Of a stretch of DNA of 64,000 bases, positions 28,359 through 36,225 are shown piece after piece (position 1 is the stretch's first letter; each line of letters begins with the position of its first letter). This DNA is from Actinomycetota bacterium (GTDB lineage: Bacteria; Actinomycetota; Acidimicrobiia; Acidimicrobiales; RAAP-2): NCBI GenBank assembly GCA_029850535.1, contig JARCRU010000030.1, positions 25,658 through 89,657 on the forward strand, given 5' to 3'. The notes beneath the pieces are model-generated. The model worked only from the letters and a program-made list of their open reading frames with translations. It searched no databases and was not told the origin of the DNA. Position numbers and translations under genes: made by a program.

Positions 28359-28707
28359 TGCGCGCCATCGGAGCGTTGTCGCCCTGACGCGGTCCGAGCT
28401 TCAAGATGCGGGTGTAGCCACCCGGACGGTCGCTGTAGCGCGGCGCGATCTCCGCGAAGAGCTTGTGCGCCATGTCCTTGTCGCGAATGAAGGCCACCAC
28501 GCGGCGTTGCGCGTGCACCGAGCCCTCGGGCGAGTTCTTCGCGGCCGTCACGACCTTCTCCACGATCGGTCGCAGCGCCTTGGCCTTGGCCTCGGTCGTC
28601 ACGATTCCTTCCGCGGCGATCATCGAGGCGACGAGGTTACCCATCATCGCCTTCTGGTGGGCGCTGTCGCCCCCGAAACGCTTTCCCTTGGTTGGAGTTC
28701 CACGCAT
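28345..28707 (-). CDS. rplQ: 50S ribosomal protein L17
   Basis: 120 aa, last ribosomal gene of the alpha operon, 2 nt after rpoA. MRGTPTKGKRFGGDSAHQKA is a slightly variant N-terminus (MRHxxxxxKLxRxxxHR is usual); IVTTEAKAKALRPIVEK and GGYTRILKLGPRQGDNAPMA are canonical. Confidence 0.97.
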   Translation of the reverse strand: MRGTPTKGKRFGGDSAHQKAMMGNLVASMIAAEGIVTTEAKAKALRPIVEKVVTAAKNSPEGSVHAQRRVVAFIRDKDMAHKLFAEIAPRYSDRPGGYTRILKLGPRQGDNAPMARIEFV

Positions 28708-28709
28708 GC

Positions 28710-29651
28710 TTAGTCCTCTACTCGCAGTGACAGACCGCGCTCGTCGAGACGGTCGGTGACGTCCTTCAGGGACGTCTGACCGAAGTTGGTGATCGACGTG
28801 AGGTCACGCTCGGTGGCGTTGACCAACTGGGCGATCGTGTTGATGCCCGCGCGCTTGAGACAGTTGCGCGAACGTTCGGTCAGGCCCAATTCCTCGATGC
28901 GGATGTCGAGTTCGCTGGCGGCGGCCTGGGCCGTGCCCACGTCGCCGAGCTCCAGGGCCGGGGCCTCGGAATCGAAATTGGCGATCAACTCCAGTAGTGT
29001 GCCCAACGTCTTGCCCGACGACGCCAGGGCTTCGCGCGGGCTGATCGAACCGTCGGTCTCGATCTCGATGACCAGACGGTCGAAGTCCTTCGACTGCTCG
29101 ACGCGCACGGGCTCGATCTCGAAACTCACCCGACGAACCGGGGTGAAGATCGCGTCGAGCGGGATGACGCCGATGGTCGAGGAGCCCTTGTTGCCCTCAG
29201 CACCCACGTAACCCTTGCCGCGTTCCACGGTCAAGTCGAAGGTCAGGACGCTCTTCGGGCTCGTGAGGAAGGCCAGGTGCAGGTCGGGATTCAAGATCTC
29301 CACGTCCGCCGTGGTCGAAAGGTCCGACGCCAGAACCGGTCCCTCGGCGCGCTTGTCCAAACGCAACACGACGGGCTCATCGGAGTGCACGACGAGCAGC
29401 AGGTCCTTCAGGTTCAAGCAGATGTCTTGGACGTCTTCCTTCACGCCCTCGATGACACCGAACTCGTGCAGGACCGCGTCGAACTTGACGCGGGTCGCGG
29501 CGGCGCCGGGAATCGAGGACAGGAGGGTACGACGTAGGGAGTTGCCCAGGGTGTGACCGAAACCGGGGTCGAGCGGTCCGATGCCGAATGACTGGCGGTG
29601 GTTGACCTCGTCGCCGAGGGCTTCGATGGTGGGGCGTTGGATGATCAGCAT
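28710..29651 (-). CDS. rpoA: RNA polymerase alpha subunit
   Basis: 313 aa. The N-terminal dimerisation domain shows FGHTLGNSLRRTLLSS; the C-terminal domain has IEELGLTERSRNCLKRAGI, the helix-hairpin-helix DNA- and activator-binding surface. Sits between rpsD and rplQ as usual. Confidence 0.98.
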   Translation of the reverse strand: MLIIQRPTIEALGDEVNHRQSFGIGPLDPGFGHTLGNSLRRTLLSSIPGAAATRVKFDAVLHEFGVIEGVKEDVQDICLNLKDLLLVVHSDEPVVLRLDKRAEGPVLASDLSTTADVEILNPDLHLAFLTSPKSVLTFDLTVERGKGYVGAEGNKGSSTIGVIPLDAIFTPVRRVSFEIEPVRVEQSKDFDRLVIEIETDGSISPREALASSGKTLGTLLELIANFDSEAPALELGDVGTAQAAASELDIRIEELGLTERSRNCLKRAGINTIAQLVNATERDLTSITNFGQTSLKDVTDRLDERGLSLRVED

Positions 29652-29680
29652 GGGGGCTCCTTAGAGGCTGTGAGGGACGA

Positions 29681-30325
29681 TTACTTCGAGTACAGCTCGA
29701 CGATGAGCTGCTCTTTGATCGACTCGTCGATCTGTTCACGCTGGGGCACCACGCGCACGGTGACGGTGAAGCCATTCTCGCCGGTCTCGAGCCAGCCCGG
29801 GACGTTGCGGTCGAGCACGTCGCGATTCCTCACGACGTTGAAGTTCTCGCGGGTGACGTTCTTGAGGCCGACGACTTCGCCCGGGCGCACGCGGTACGAC
29901 GGAATCGTCACGCGCTTGCCGTTGATGGTGACGTGGCCGTGGCGCACCAACTGGCGAGCCTGGGCGCGTGACGCGCCCCATCCCGCGCGGTAGGCGACGT
30001 TGTCGAGACGCAATTCGAGGAACTGCAGAAGATTCGTACCGGTCATGCCGGGTCGGCGACTGGCCTCTTCGTAGAGGTTGCGGAACTGCTTCTCCAGCAG
30101 ACCGTAGATGCGGCGAGCCTTCTGCTTCTCACGCAACTGACCCAAGTACTCCGAGCCCTGGCGCTGACGGGCGTTGCCGTGCATGCCCGGCGGGAACGCC
30201 CGCTTCTGGCGATCGGAGTTCTCGGCGACGGGGCACTTCATCGTGTGGCAGCGCTCGCCCTTGAGGTAGAGCTTCGTGCGCTCACGACGGCAGAGTCGAC
30301 AAACGGGTCCTGTGTAACGAGCCAT
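29681..30325 (-). CDS. rpsD: 30S ribosomal protein S4 (zinc form)
   Basis: 214 aa, primary 16S rRNA binder. The N-terminus keeps a four-Cys zinc site (VCRLCRRE, then RCHTMKCP). FRNLYEEASRRPGMTG and the S4 domain (ARQLVRHGHVTINGKRV) follow. This is the C+ paralogue type; zinc-limited bacteria often carry an extra C- copy elsewhere. Confidence 0.98.
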   Translation of the reverse strand: MARYTGPVCRLCRRERTKLYLKGERCHTMKCPVAENSDRQKRAFPPGMHGNARQRQGSEYLGQLREKQKARRIYGLLEKQFRNLYEEASRRPGMTGTNLLQFLELRLDNVAYRAGWGASRAQARQLVRHGHVTINGKRVTIPSYRVRPGEVVGLKNVTRENFNVVRNRDVLDRNVPGWLETGENGFTVTVRVVPQREQIDESIKEQLIVELYSK

Positions 30326-30333
30326 GATTTTCC

Positions 30334-30729
30334 TTAGCCTCGGCGACGCTTCTTGGGGCGACAGCCGTTATGGGGTAGCGGGGTGACATCCTTGATCGCC
30401 ACCACTTCGATGCCGGCAGCGGCAATCGAACGGATTGCGGTCTCGCGGCCCGAACCCGGACCGCGAACGAGGACGTCGACCTTCTTGACACCGTGCTCAA
30501 TCGCGGCGCGCGCGCACTTCTCGGCGGCGAGCTGAGCGGCGTAGGGGGTCGATTTGCGCGAACCCTTGAAGCCCACCTGGCCCGACGAGGCCCACGAGAG
30601 GACGTTGCCCTCGGGGTCGGTGATCGAGACGATGGTGTTGTTGAAGGAACTCTTGATGTGCGCGACCCCGAAGGCGACGTTCTTGCGCTCCTTCTTTCGG
30701 ACCTTGCGAGCGACGGTGGGCTTAGCCAT
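30334..30729 (-). CDS. rpsK: 30S ribosomal protein S11
   Basis: 131 aa. [35 protein letters not shown] and [17 protein letters not shown] are the invariant blocks of the platform protein. ATG overlaps the rpsM stop (TAATG). Confidence 0.98.
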   Translation of the reverse strand: MAKPTVARKVRKKERKNVAFGVAHIKSSFNNTIVSITDPEGNVLSWASSGQVGFKGSRKSTPYAAQLAAEKCARAAIEHGVKKVDVLVRGPGSGRETAIRSIAAAGIEVVAIKDVTPLPHNGCRPKKRRRG

Positions 30730-31106
30730 TACTTCGTAACCTTCTTCTTACCGGCGACGGTGCGCTTGGGTCCCTTGCGGGTGCGGGCATTGGTGCGAGT
30801 GCGCTGACCGCGGACCGGCAGGCCCTTGCGGTGACGGATCCCCTGGAGGCAGTTGATCTCCATCTTGCGCTTGATGTCTTGGGCGACGTCGCGACGCAGG
30901 TCACCCTCGACGGTGACGTTCTGGTCGATGTAGGCACGCAACTTGTTGACGTCCGCGTCGGTCAGGTCCTTCACTCGGACGGACTCGTCCACGCCCGTCG
31001 CGGCACAAATCTGCTGCGCGGTGGTCGGTCCTACTCCAAAGATGTACGTCAGTGAAATCACCGTCCGCTTTTCGCGGGGGATGTCAACTCCGGCAATACG
31101 GGCCAT
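30729..31106 (-). CDS. rpsM: 30S ribosomal protein S13
   Basis: 125 aa head protein contacting P-site tRNA and L5. It starts [40 protein letters not shown] is the rRNA-binding signature; a Lys-rich tail follows. Alpha-operon position after rpmJ. Confidence 0.98.
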   Translation of the reverse strand: MARIAGVDIPREKRTVISLTYIFGVGPTTAQQICAATGVDESVRVKDLTDADVNKLRAYIDQNVTVEGDLRRDVAQDIKRKMEINCLQGIRHRKGLPVRGQRTRTNARTRKGPKRTVAGKKKVTK

Positions 31107-31118
31107 AATCTTCCTCTC

Positions 31119-31232
31119 CTAGCCCTGGCGCTGCTTGTGACGCGGGTTCTCGCAGATCACGCGGACGTGACCAGCACGTCGAATGACTTTGCACTTCTCA
31201 CACATGGTCTTGACGCTGGCGCGAACCTTCAT
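31119..31232 (-). CDS. rpmJ: 50S ribosomal protein L36 (zinc form)
   Basis: A 37-aa gene too short for the track: [20 protein letters not shown], then a segment with [13 protein letters not shown]. The Cys-Cys-Cys-His zinc site is intact (CEKC, C and H). It lies between infA and rpsM, where rpmJ is always found in this operon. Confidence 0.97.
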   Translation of the reverse strand: MKVRASVKTMCEKCKVIRRAGHVRVICENPRHKQRQG

Positions 31233-31265
31233 GTCGTTTCTTTCTCGAACTTTCTAGAACGTGAG

Positions 31266-31490
31266 TTATTTGTAGCGGTAGGTGATGCGTCCGCGGGTCA
31301 TGTCGTAGGGCGTGATCTCAACTTGCACCTTGTCACCCGGCAGAATACGAATGCGGTGCATGCGCATCTTGCCCGAGCTGTGAGCGAGAACGGTGTAACC
31401 GTTCTCCAACTCGACGCGGAACATGGCGTTGGGAAGTGGCTCGACGACGGTACCCTCTACGGTGAACGCGTCTTCCTTTGGCTTACTCAG
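31266..31490 (-). CDS. infA: Translation initiation factor IF-1, CTG start
   Basis: 74-aa OB-fold factor that fills the ribosomal A site during initiation. The protein reads [20 protein letters not shown] and later [18 protein letters not shown], complete by comparison with 72-73-aa homologues. No ATG, GTG or TTG lies at the right place: the start codon must be CTG at 31490, with a perfect AAGGAG 7 nt upstream. The nearest upstream GTG (31556) would add 22 unlike residues and has no Shine-Dalgarno. Promoter at 31573-31600. Confidence 0.93.
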   Translation of the reverse strand: MSKPKEDAFTVEGTVVEPLPNAMFRVELENGYTVLAHSSGKMRMHRIRILPGDKVQVEITPYDMTRGRITYRYK

Positions 31491-31572
31491 GTTCTTTCTC
31501 CTTGTTGCGGCACTGCGACGCGAAGGAGCACGGAACTCCTCGACGGTTGACCCCACAAGAGGTCGGCTGACT

Positions 31573-31600
31573 ATTCTACCGAATTTTTCTGAGAATGCAA
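31573..31600 (-). promoter_or_regulatory. infA / alpha-operon promoter
   Basis: Minus strand TTGCAT, 16-nt spacer, TAGAAT, 82 nt upstream of the infA CTG. It lies in an A/T-rich patch. It is needed because the island at 31.7-34.7 kb separates infA from map and the spc operon. Confidence 0.7.
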
Positions 31601-31645
31601 AAGCGGCGCGGTGACGCGGTCCGCGACCCCTCGCACGGCCCGCCA

Positions 31646-31670
31646 CCACGGGTCAAATTGTGACCCGTGG
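31646..31670. promoter_or_regulatory. Perfect 10-bp dyad between infA and the sensor operon
   Basis: CCACGGGTCA, AATTG, TGACCCGTGG. It sits 40 nt before the PPOX-like ATG and 46 nt from the infA -35, with no T-run on either strand, so an operator is more likely than a terminator. GGGTCA half-sites resemble but do not equal the DosR box. Confidence 0.55.
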
Positions 31671-31709
31671 CCCTAGTTGTTTTCTCGCGACGCGGACCAT
31701 GCTAGACGG

Positions 31710-32093
31710 ATGGAGGACTTACCTGCCGTGTCAGTGCTGGACCGTGACGACTGCGTCGACCGGCTATCGGCGGCACCGCTCGCACGGATACTGGTGTCGG
31801 TACGATGTCTGCCCACTGCCCTGCCGGCCAGGATTCGCGTCGTGAACAGGAATAAGATCCTCATCGCCTCCTCGGACACCTCGATCTTGCTCGCCGCCCA
31901 GCGCCACGACGTCCTCACCGTGCAAGTCGACGGCGTCGATGAGCACAATCACACCTGGTCAGTGGTGGCGTCGGGCATCGCCGAGGTCTCCTCGGACACT
32001 GGCCCGATGGACGACGTGCTCGGGGACGCCTCGAGTTACGGGGGCCAGCTGGTCTCATTCCCGATGTCGGTCGTCGTCGGCCAACGACACTGA
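31710..32093 (+). CDS. PPOX-like flavin-binding split-barrel protein
   Basis: 127 aa. A region LDRDDCVDRLSAAPLARILV followed by a beta-rich stretch with KILIASSDTSILLAAQRHDVLTVQV resembles small pyridoxamine-phosphate-oxidase-like proteins that bind FMN or F420. Similar proteins occur among hypoxia (DosR) regulon members in mycobacteria, which fits its place in front of a DevS-like kinase; this is an inference. Start: ATG 31710 (MEDLPAVSV) is likely, but GTG 31728 is possible. 28 nt separate it from the kinase. Confidence 0.65.
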   Translation: MEDLPAVSVLDRDDCVDRLSAAPLARILVSVRCLPTALPARIRVVNRNKILIASSDTSILLAAQRHDVLTVQVDGVDEHNHTWSVVASGIAEVSSDTGPMDDVLGDASSYGGQLVSFPMSVVVGQRH

Positions 32094-32121
32094 GCCAACG
32101 ACCGCGTGCAATGGTGGTGGA

Positions 32122-33273
32122 GTGAAGTTCCGTGAACTGCGTGATCCCGACCGACTGCACGCGCTGATCGACGCCATGTTGCTCATGGAGACCGACGCGG
32201 CGCTGGGTACGCTGCTGCAACAGATCGTCGACACCGCCAGCGAGTTGGTCGGGGCCCACTTCGGAGCTCTCGGGGTGCTGGCCCGTGACGGAGCGACCAT
32301 CTCGGAGTTGTACACCTGCGGCATCGACGAGGAGGAGAGGATGCGCATCGGCCAGCCCCCCAGCGGCCAAGGAGTGTTGGGCCAGACCATCAGGGGGGCC
32401 CAGCCCCTGCGCATCGACGACCTCGCGCACCACCCCGGCTCGTCGGGTTTCCCCGAGAACCATCCCCCCATGCTCCGTTTCCTCGGGGTGCCCGTGATCA
32501 CTCGCAACGGCCACGTCTGGGGCAACCTCTACGTCACCGAGCCACTCAGCGGCGCGCCCTTCAGTCACGACGACGAATTGCTACTCGAGACGTTCGGACG
32601 TGTGGCCGGCGCGGTCATCGACCAGTCCAACTTGCGAAGAGAGTTGCGCGAACTCACGGTGACCGAAGAACGCGAGCGAATGGCGCGCGACCTGCACGAC
32701 ACAGTCATCCAACGACTCTTCGGCGTAGGGCTGGGCCTTCAGATGGTCCTCCCTTTGATCGGTGACGACGCTCGCGCGCGCGTGGACCTGGCATTGGACG
32801 AGCTCAATGAGACCATCCACGACATCCGCACCACCATCTTCGAGATCGACCAGGACCGCGCCACTGACGATACGTTGCGTCAGCGCGCGATGGCCCTCAC
32901 GAGCGAGGTGGACAGCCGACTCGGCGTCGAGGCCCACCTCCAAATGCAGGCGGGGCTCTCACAACAAGTCAACGAGCACTGCGCGCACCACACGATTCAG
33001 GCGCTGCGCGAGATTCTTTCGAACATCGTGCGCCACTCCGAGGCCACCCGCGTCGAAGTGGAGCTCAGTGACGACGGGGATTTCCTAGTGCTCACGGTCC
33101 GCGACAACGGGGTGGGTTTCGACAGCGGGGTGGGCTTCGACAACGGTGCGGGCTTCGGTCGGGGTCTGCGAAACCTCGCGACACGGGCGCACGACCTTGG
33201 TGGCGAGTGCGTCGTTCAGTCGAGCCCCGGAAGTGGCACACTGGTGAAGTGGACCGCACTGAAGAAGGCGTGA
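32122..33273 (+). CDS. DevS/DosS-like GAF sensor histidine kinase (predicted heme sensor)
   Basis: 383 aa with one GAF domain (about 12-165), a HisKA_3 dimerisation domain with phospho-acceptor His192 in RDLHDTVIQRLFGVGLGLQ, and a HATPase domain (DNGVGFD and GRGLRNLATRA). GAF residues match DosS GAF-A closely: GFPENHPPM keeps the His aligned with heme ligand H149 (here H114), and GNLYVTE keeps the Tyr aligned with Y171 (Y137). It would sense O2, NO, CO or redox. DosS has two GAF domains; here only one. Start GTG 32122; the track start lies in the preceding gene. The ATP lid carries a triplicated G-x-GFD motif. Confidence 0.9.
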   Translation: MKFRELRDPDRLHALIDAMLLMETDAALGTLLQQIVDTASELVGAHFGALGVLARDGATISELYTCGIDEEERMRIGQPPSGQGVLGQTIRGAQPLRIDDLAHHPGSSGFPENHPPMLRFLGVPVITRNGHVWGNLYVTEPLSGAPFSHDDELLLETFGRVAGAVIDQSNLRRELRELTVTEERERMARDLHDTVIQRLFGVGLGLQMVLPLIGDDARARVDLALDELNETIHDIRTTIFEIDQDRATDDTLRQRAMALTSEVDSRLGVEAHLQMQAGLSQQVNEHCAHHTIQALREILSNIVRHSEATRVEVELSDDGDFLVLTVRDNGVGFDSGVGFDNGAGFGRGLRNLATRAHDLGGECVVQSSPGSGTLVKWTALKKA

Positions 33274-33274
33274 G

Positions 33275-33916
33275 ATGATTCGACTCCTGCTCGTGGACGA
33301 CCACGAGATCGTGCGTCGCGGGCTGCGCGAACTCCTCGAGGCGAACCCCGATCTCACCGTGACGCATCAAGCCGGCAACCTCGAATCGGCGCTCGCGCTC
33401 GACTGCAGCGATGTGGATGTCGCCGTGCTCGACGTGCGACTGCCCGACGGTAGCGGCGTCGACCTGTGTCGGAGTTTGCGCGAGACCTACCCGCACCTCA
33501 ATTGCCTGATGCTCACCTCCTTCGCCGACAACGAGGCCCTCAACGCCTCGGTGCTCGCCGGAGCGCAGGGCTACGTTTTGAAGAACGTCCGCGGCGATGA
33601 ATTGATCAATTCCATCCGACGCGTGGCCCAGGGTGAGATGCTGCTCAGCACCGAACAGATCGAGCGTGCTCGTGAGCGCCTACGACGTCAGATCACCGAA
33701 GATATGCGCCTGGAGTCCCTGAGTGTCCAAGAGCGTCGTATCCTCGAGTTGCTCTCCGAGGGACTCTCCAATCGAGAAATCGGCGAAGTCATGTTCCTCG
33801 CCGAGAAGACGGTCAAGAACTACGTGTCGAACCTGCTCGCCAAGTTGGGCTTCCAACGTCGAACCGAGGCCGCGCTCTTCGCGCAACGCCAGTTCGACCG
33901 CGACCGTCGCGACTAG
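33275..33916 (+). CDS. DevR/DosR-like NarL-family response regulator
   Basis: 213 aa. The receiver has acidic D8-D9, phospho-Asp D53 in AVLDVRLPDGSG, Thr81 in LTS and Lys103 in YVLKN. The LuxR-type HTH reads LSNREIGEVMFLAEKTVKNY, with the KTVKNYVS recognition helix shared with DosR. It partners the kinase, whose stop is 1 nt upstream. The targets are probably hypoxia or gas-stress genes; no clear DosR box was found in the window. Confidence 0.92.
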   Translation: MIRLLLVDDHEIVRRGLRELLEANPDLTVTHQAGNLESALALDCSDVDVAVLDVRLPDGSGVDLCRSLRETYPHLNCLMLTSFADNEALNASVLAGAQGYVLKNVRGDELINSIRRVAQGEMLLSTEQIERARERLRRQITEDMRLESLSVQERRILELLSEGLSNREIGEVMFLAEKTVKNYVSNLLAKLGFQRRTEAALFAQRQFDRDRRD

Positions 33917-34243
33917 TCGACGCGACCGTTCTCGACCCCCCCGCCGGCCCTGGGGGCGTGGCGCGCCCAGCGTGCGCGTCGCTGGCGTCGCGGACCTCGA
34001 TGACGATCGTCTCGGGGAAAGATGGAGTGAACGCCCGGCGTCGTGCCGATTGTCACTCGAAGGAATCGATCAGTCCCGCGAGAGTTGGCCTCGGCGAAGT
34101 TATCGTTTCTCGTCTCGAGGGTGTTCATCACAACTCCCGGGGTGACATAGTTCGAGAGTTGCCCCTCGTCGCGGGAGCGACGGGATCAATGACTCTCACG
34201 GCCGCGGGGGCCACCGCGAGAAGGGTTCCTCTCGAGGTGGGCG
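33917..34243. other. Non-coding gap after the response regulator
   Basis: 327 nt. Short hairpins lie just after the stop: CCCCC-N9-GGGGG (33938-33956) and CCAGCG-N7-CGCTGG (33967-33985). Either could end the plus-strand operon, but neither has a T-run. The overlapping track ORFs look compositionally random and match nothing I know. Confidence 0.5.
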
Positions 34244-34546
34244 TCACGAGTAGAACGTCATCGCCCGCCGTTCGGCACTGACACGAAACTCCTCGTAGAC
34301 CGCGCGGTCCTGCAGCATGAAGACGTTCTTACCCGACGCGTTGTGGTGCGCCAGAGCAGTGAGGAAGCGCGCGATCCGGGTACTCCAGGTCTCACGAGCG
34401 TGGACGTCGCCCACGGTCGCAGCAATCTGGGTGGTCGCCGTGGCCCGGGAGGTCATGGCGCGCGGCGCGACGGGGGAGTCAAGGGATTCTTGGACGACGA
34501 AGTCGACGTGCGTAGCGTTGTTTCGTCGGGTATCGACAATGCTCAT
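34244..34546 (-). CDS. Hypothetical 100-aa protein
   Basis: Not recognised. ATG 34546 with AAAGGAAG about 6 nt upstream gives MSIVDTRRNNATHVDFVVQE. The middle is rich in Thr, Ala and Arg; the second half (RIARFLTALAHHNASGKNVF, then DRAVYEEFRVSAERR) looks helical. No transmembrane segment and no Cys. It is convergent with the response regulator and preceded by a 170-nt A/T-rich leader, suggesting a separately regulated gene, perhaps a target of the two-component system. The track start extends 29 codons without a Shine-Dalgarno. Confidence 0.6.
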   Translation of the reverse strand: MSIVDTRRNNATHVDFVVQESLDSPVAPRAMTSRATATTQIAATVGDVHARETWSTRIARFLTALAHHNASGKNVFMLQDRAVYEEFRVSAERRAMTFYS

Positions 34547-34631
34547 GGTGGTCTTCCTTTCAAGAAGTGAGATCCAGGATCCCCCCGCTTTTCGAAAAGC
34601 GCCGCCTGAAGCCGAACAGTACTGAATCTCC

Positions 34632-34662
34632 ACTGCCGTCCGCGGGCTTCACGCACGGCAGT
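34632..34662 (-). promoter_or_regulatory. Inverted repeat in the leader of the 100-aa gene
   Basis: ACTGCCGT, 15 nt, ACGGCAGT. It lies 86-116 nt upstream of the ATG, inside the predicted untranslated leader. Could be an operator or an RNA hairpin. Confidence 0.4.
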
Positions 34663-34724
34663 AAAGAACGGCTTCACCTTATCGTCATTATCGATGAATG
34701 TGACATGAACATCTATTCTAAAGA

Positions 34725-34733
34725 TGTATAGCA
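34725..34733 (-). promoter_or_regulatory. Extended -10 promoter for the 100-aa gene
   Basis: Minus strand TGCTATACA (TGn plus TATACA). No -35 hexamer at 17-18 nt. Surroundings are strikingly A/T-rich compared with the rest of the window. Confidence 0.4.
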
Positions 34734-34826
34734 AGAATCGGACTCTGCGATCACGGATCGTTCGCAGCCACGATGGTGGCAGGTTCCGTACGATTCGGTG
34801 CCACGCGCGAGGCGGGCGCCGACGTC

Positions 34827-35567
34827 CTAGGCGACAGTGAAGACTTCGGGACCGTTACTGGTCACGGCGATAGTGTGCTCGAAGTGGGCCGAGAGTTGAC
34901 CGTCTTGGGTCATCACTCCCCACCCGTCGTCGAGCACGAAAGTGTCAACACTTCCCACGTTGACCATGGGCTCGACCGCGAACACCATGCCCTCTTTGAG
35001 CGTAGGACCAGGGCTGCCGGGCCAGTAGTTCGGGACCTGGGGGCTCTCGTGCATAGCGGTACCGATGGCGTGACCCACGTACTCGCGCACCACCGAGAAA
35101 CCCGCGGCTTCGGCGACGTTCTGCACCGCTCGGCCGACCTCGTGCAAGCGGTTGCCCTTGTAGAGCTGCTCGATACCGGCCCACATGGATCGTTCCGTCA
35201 CCTCGATGAGTCGGGCGGCGAGGTGGCTGATCTCCCCCACCCCGGCGGTATAGGCCGCGTCGCCGTGATAGCCCTCGACGATCGCCCCACAGTCCACTGA
35301 GATGATGTCGCCCTCGCGCAGAACGTAGTCACCCGGGATGCCGTGCACGATCATGTCATTGGGGCTGGTGCAGATCACCGCGGGAAAACCGTGGTAATTC
35401 AGGAAGTTCGAACGCGCCCCGCGCTTGGCGATGACCTCGGCGGCCACCTCGTTGAGCTGCATCGTGGTCACGCCCGGGCGGATCGCCGCGCGCGTGGCCT
35501 CGTGCATCTCGGCCACGACCTTGCCGGCCTTGCGCATCTTGTTCAATTCCTCCGCGGTGCGCCTCAC
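34827..35567 (-). CDS. map: Methionine aminopeptidase, type I
   Basis: 246 aa; removes N-terminal Met. Metal ligands are visible: ISVDCGAIVEGYHGDAAYT (two Asp), GHAIGTAMHESP (His), FAVEPMV and FEHTIAVT (two Glu). GTG start overlaps the adk stop (GTGA). The usual next gene, infA, is displaced by 3.3 kb. Confidence 0.97.
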   Translation of the reverse strand: MRRTAEELNKMRKAGKVVAEMHEATRAAIRPGVTTMQLNEVAAEVIAKRGARSNFLNYHGFPAVICTSPNDMIVHGIPGDYVLREGDIISVDCGAIVEGYHGDAAYTAGVGEISHLAARLIEVTERSMWAGIEQLYKGNRLHEVGRAVQNVAEAAGFSVVREYVGHAIGTAMHESPQVPNYWPGSPGPTLKEGMVFAVEPMVNVGSVDTFVLDDGWGVMTQDGQLSAHFEHTIAVTSNGPEVFTVA

Positions 35568-36223
35568 GCGACGCCCCGTTCAGCGAGGGCATCGAGGATC
35601 TCGGCGGTCACCGTCTGGGGGGCCTGGTCTCCGTCGATGCGCACCAGTAGGCCCCGAGCTTCGTAGAAGGCCAGCAACGGTGCGGTATCGCGTTCGTAGA
35701 CCTCGAGTCGCTGGTGGATCGCTTCGGGCATATCGTCAGCGCGTTGGACTACGTCTCCCCCACAGTTCGTGCAGGTTCCCGAAATCGCCTCAATGTCACT
35801 GTCGCGGTAAATCGCTCCACACTCTTGACAGACCCGGCGAGAGGAGAGCCGTTCGGCCACCAGCGCGTTGGGCACGTCAAGATTGATGCAGATCTTGACC
35901 CCGTCGTCGCCGAGAATCTGATCGAGCGCCTCGGCTTGGGCCTCGGTGCGCGGGAAACCGTCGAGCAACGCGCCCCCGGCGGTGTCGGCATCGTTGAATC
36001 GTTCCTCGACGAGTCGATTCACGAGGTCGTCATTCACCAACTGACCGGCTTCGAGGATGGAGGCCACCTCGAGACCGATCGTGGTCCGATCGCGCACCGC
36101 GGCGCGCAGAATGTCACCCGTCGATACGTGAGGCACCCCCAAGTGCTGGGCGAGTCGTTTGCACTGAGTACCCTTGCCCGCGCCCTGCTTGCCGAGAACG
36201 ACGACGATCACGCGTGCCGACAT
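35564..36223 (-). CDS. adk: Adenylate kinase (zinc-lid form)
   Basis: 219 aa. P-loop GKQGAGKGTQCKR, AMP-site DGFPRTEAQ. The lid carries two CxxC pairs (VCQECG and CTNCGG) expected to bind zinc. ATG start 2 nt after the secY stop, in the normal secY-adk-map order. Confidence 0.97.
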   Translation of the reverse strand: MSARVIVVVLGKQGAGKGTQCKRLAQHLGVPHVSTGDILRAAVRDRTTIGLEVASILEAGQLVNDDLVNRLVEERFNDADTAGGALLDGFPRTEAQAEALDQILGDDGVKICINLDVPNALVAERLSSRRVCQECGAIYRDSDIEAISGTCTNCGGDVVQRADDMPEAIHQRLEVYERDTAPLLAFYEARGLLVRIDGDQAPQTVTAEILDALAERGVA

Positions 36224-36225
36224 CG

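Noticed and set aside
33958-34281. 107-aa plus-strand ORF after the response regulator
   Set aside because: No Shine-Dalgarno, no recognisable motif, and it runs into the opposite-strand gene.
34543-34734. 63-aa minus-strand ORF over the leader of the 100-aa gene
   Set aside because: Overlaps the better-supported start with its Shine-Dalgarno; its start would lie over the predicted -10 element.
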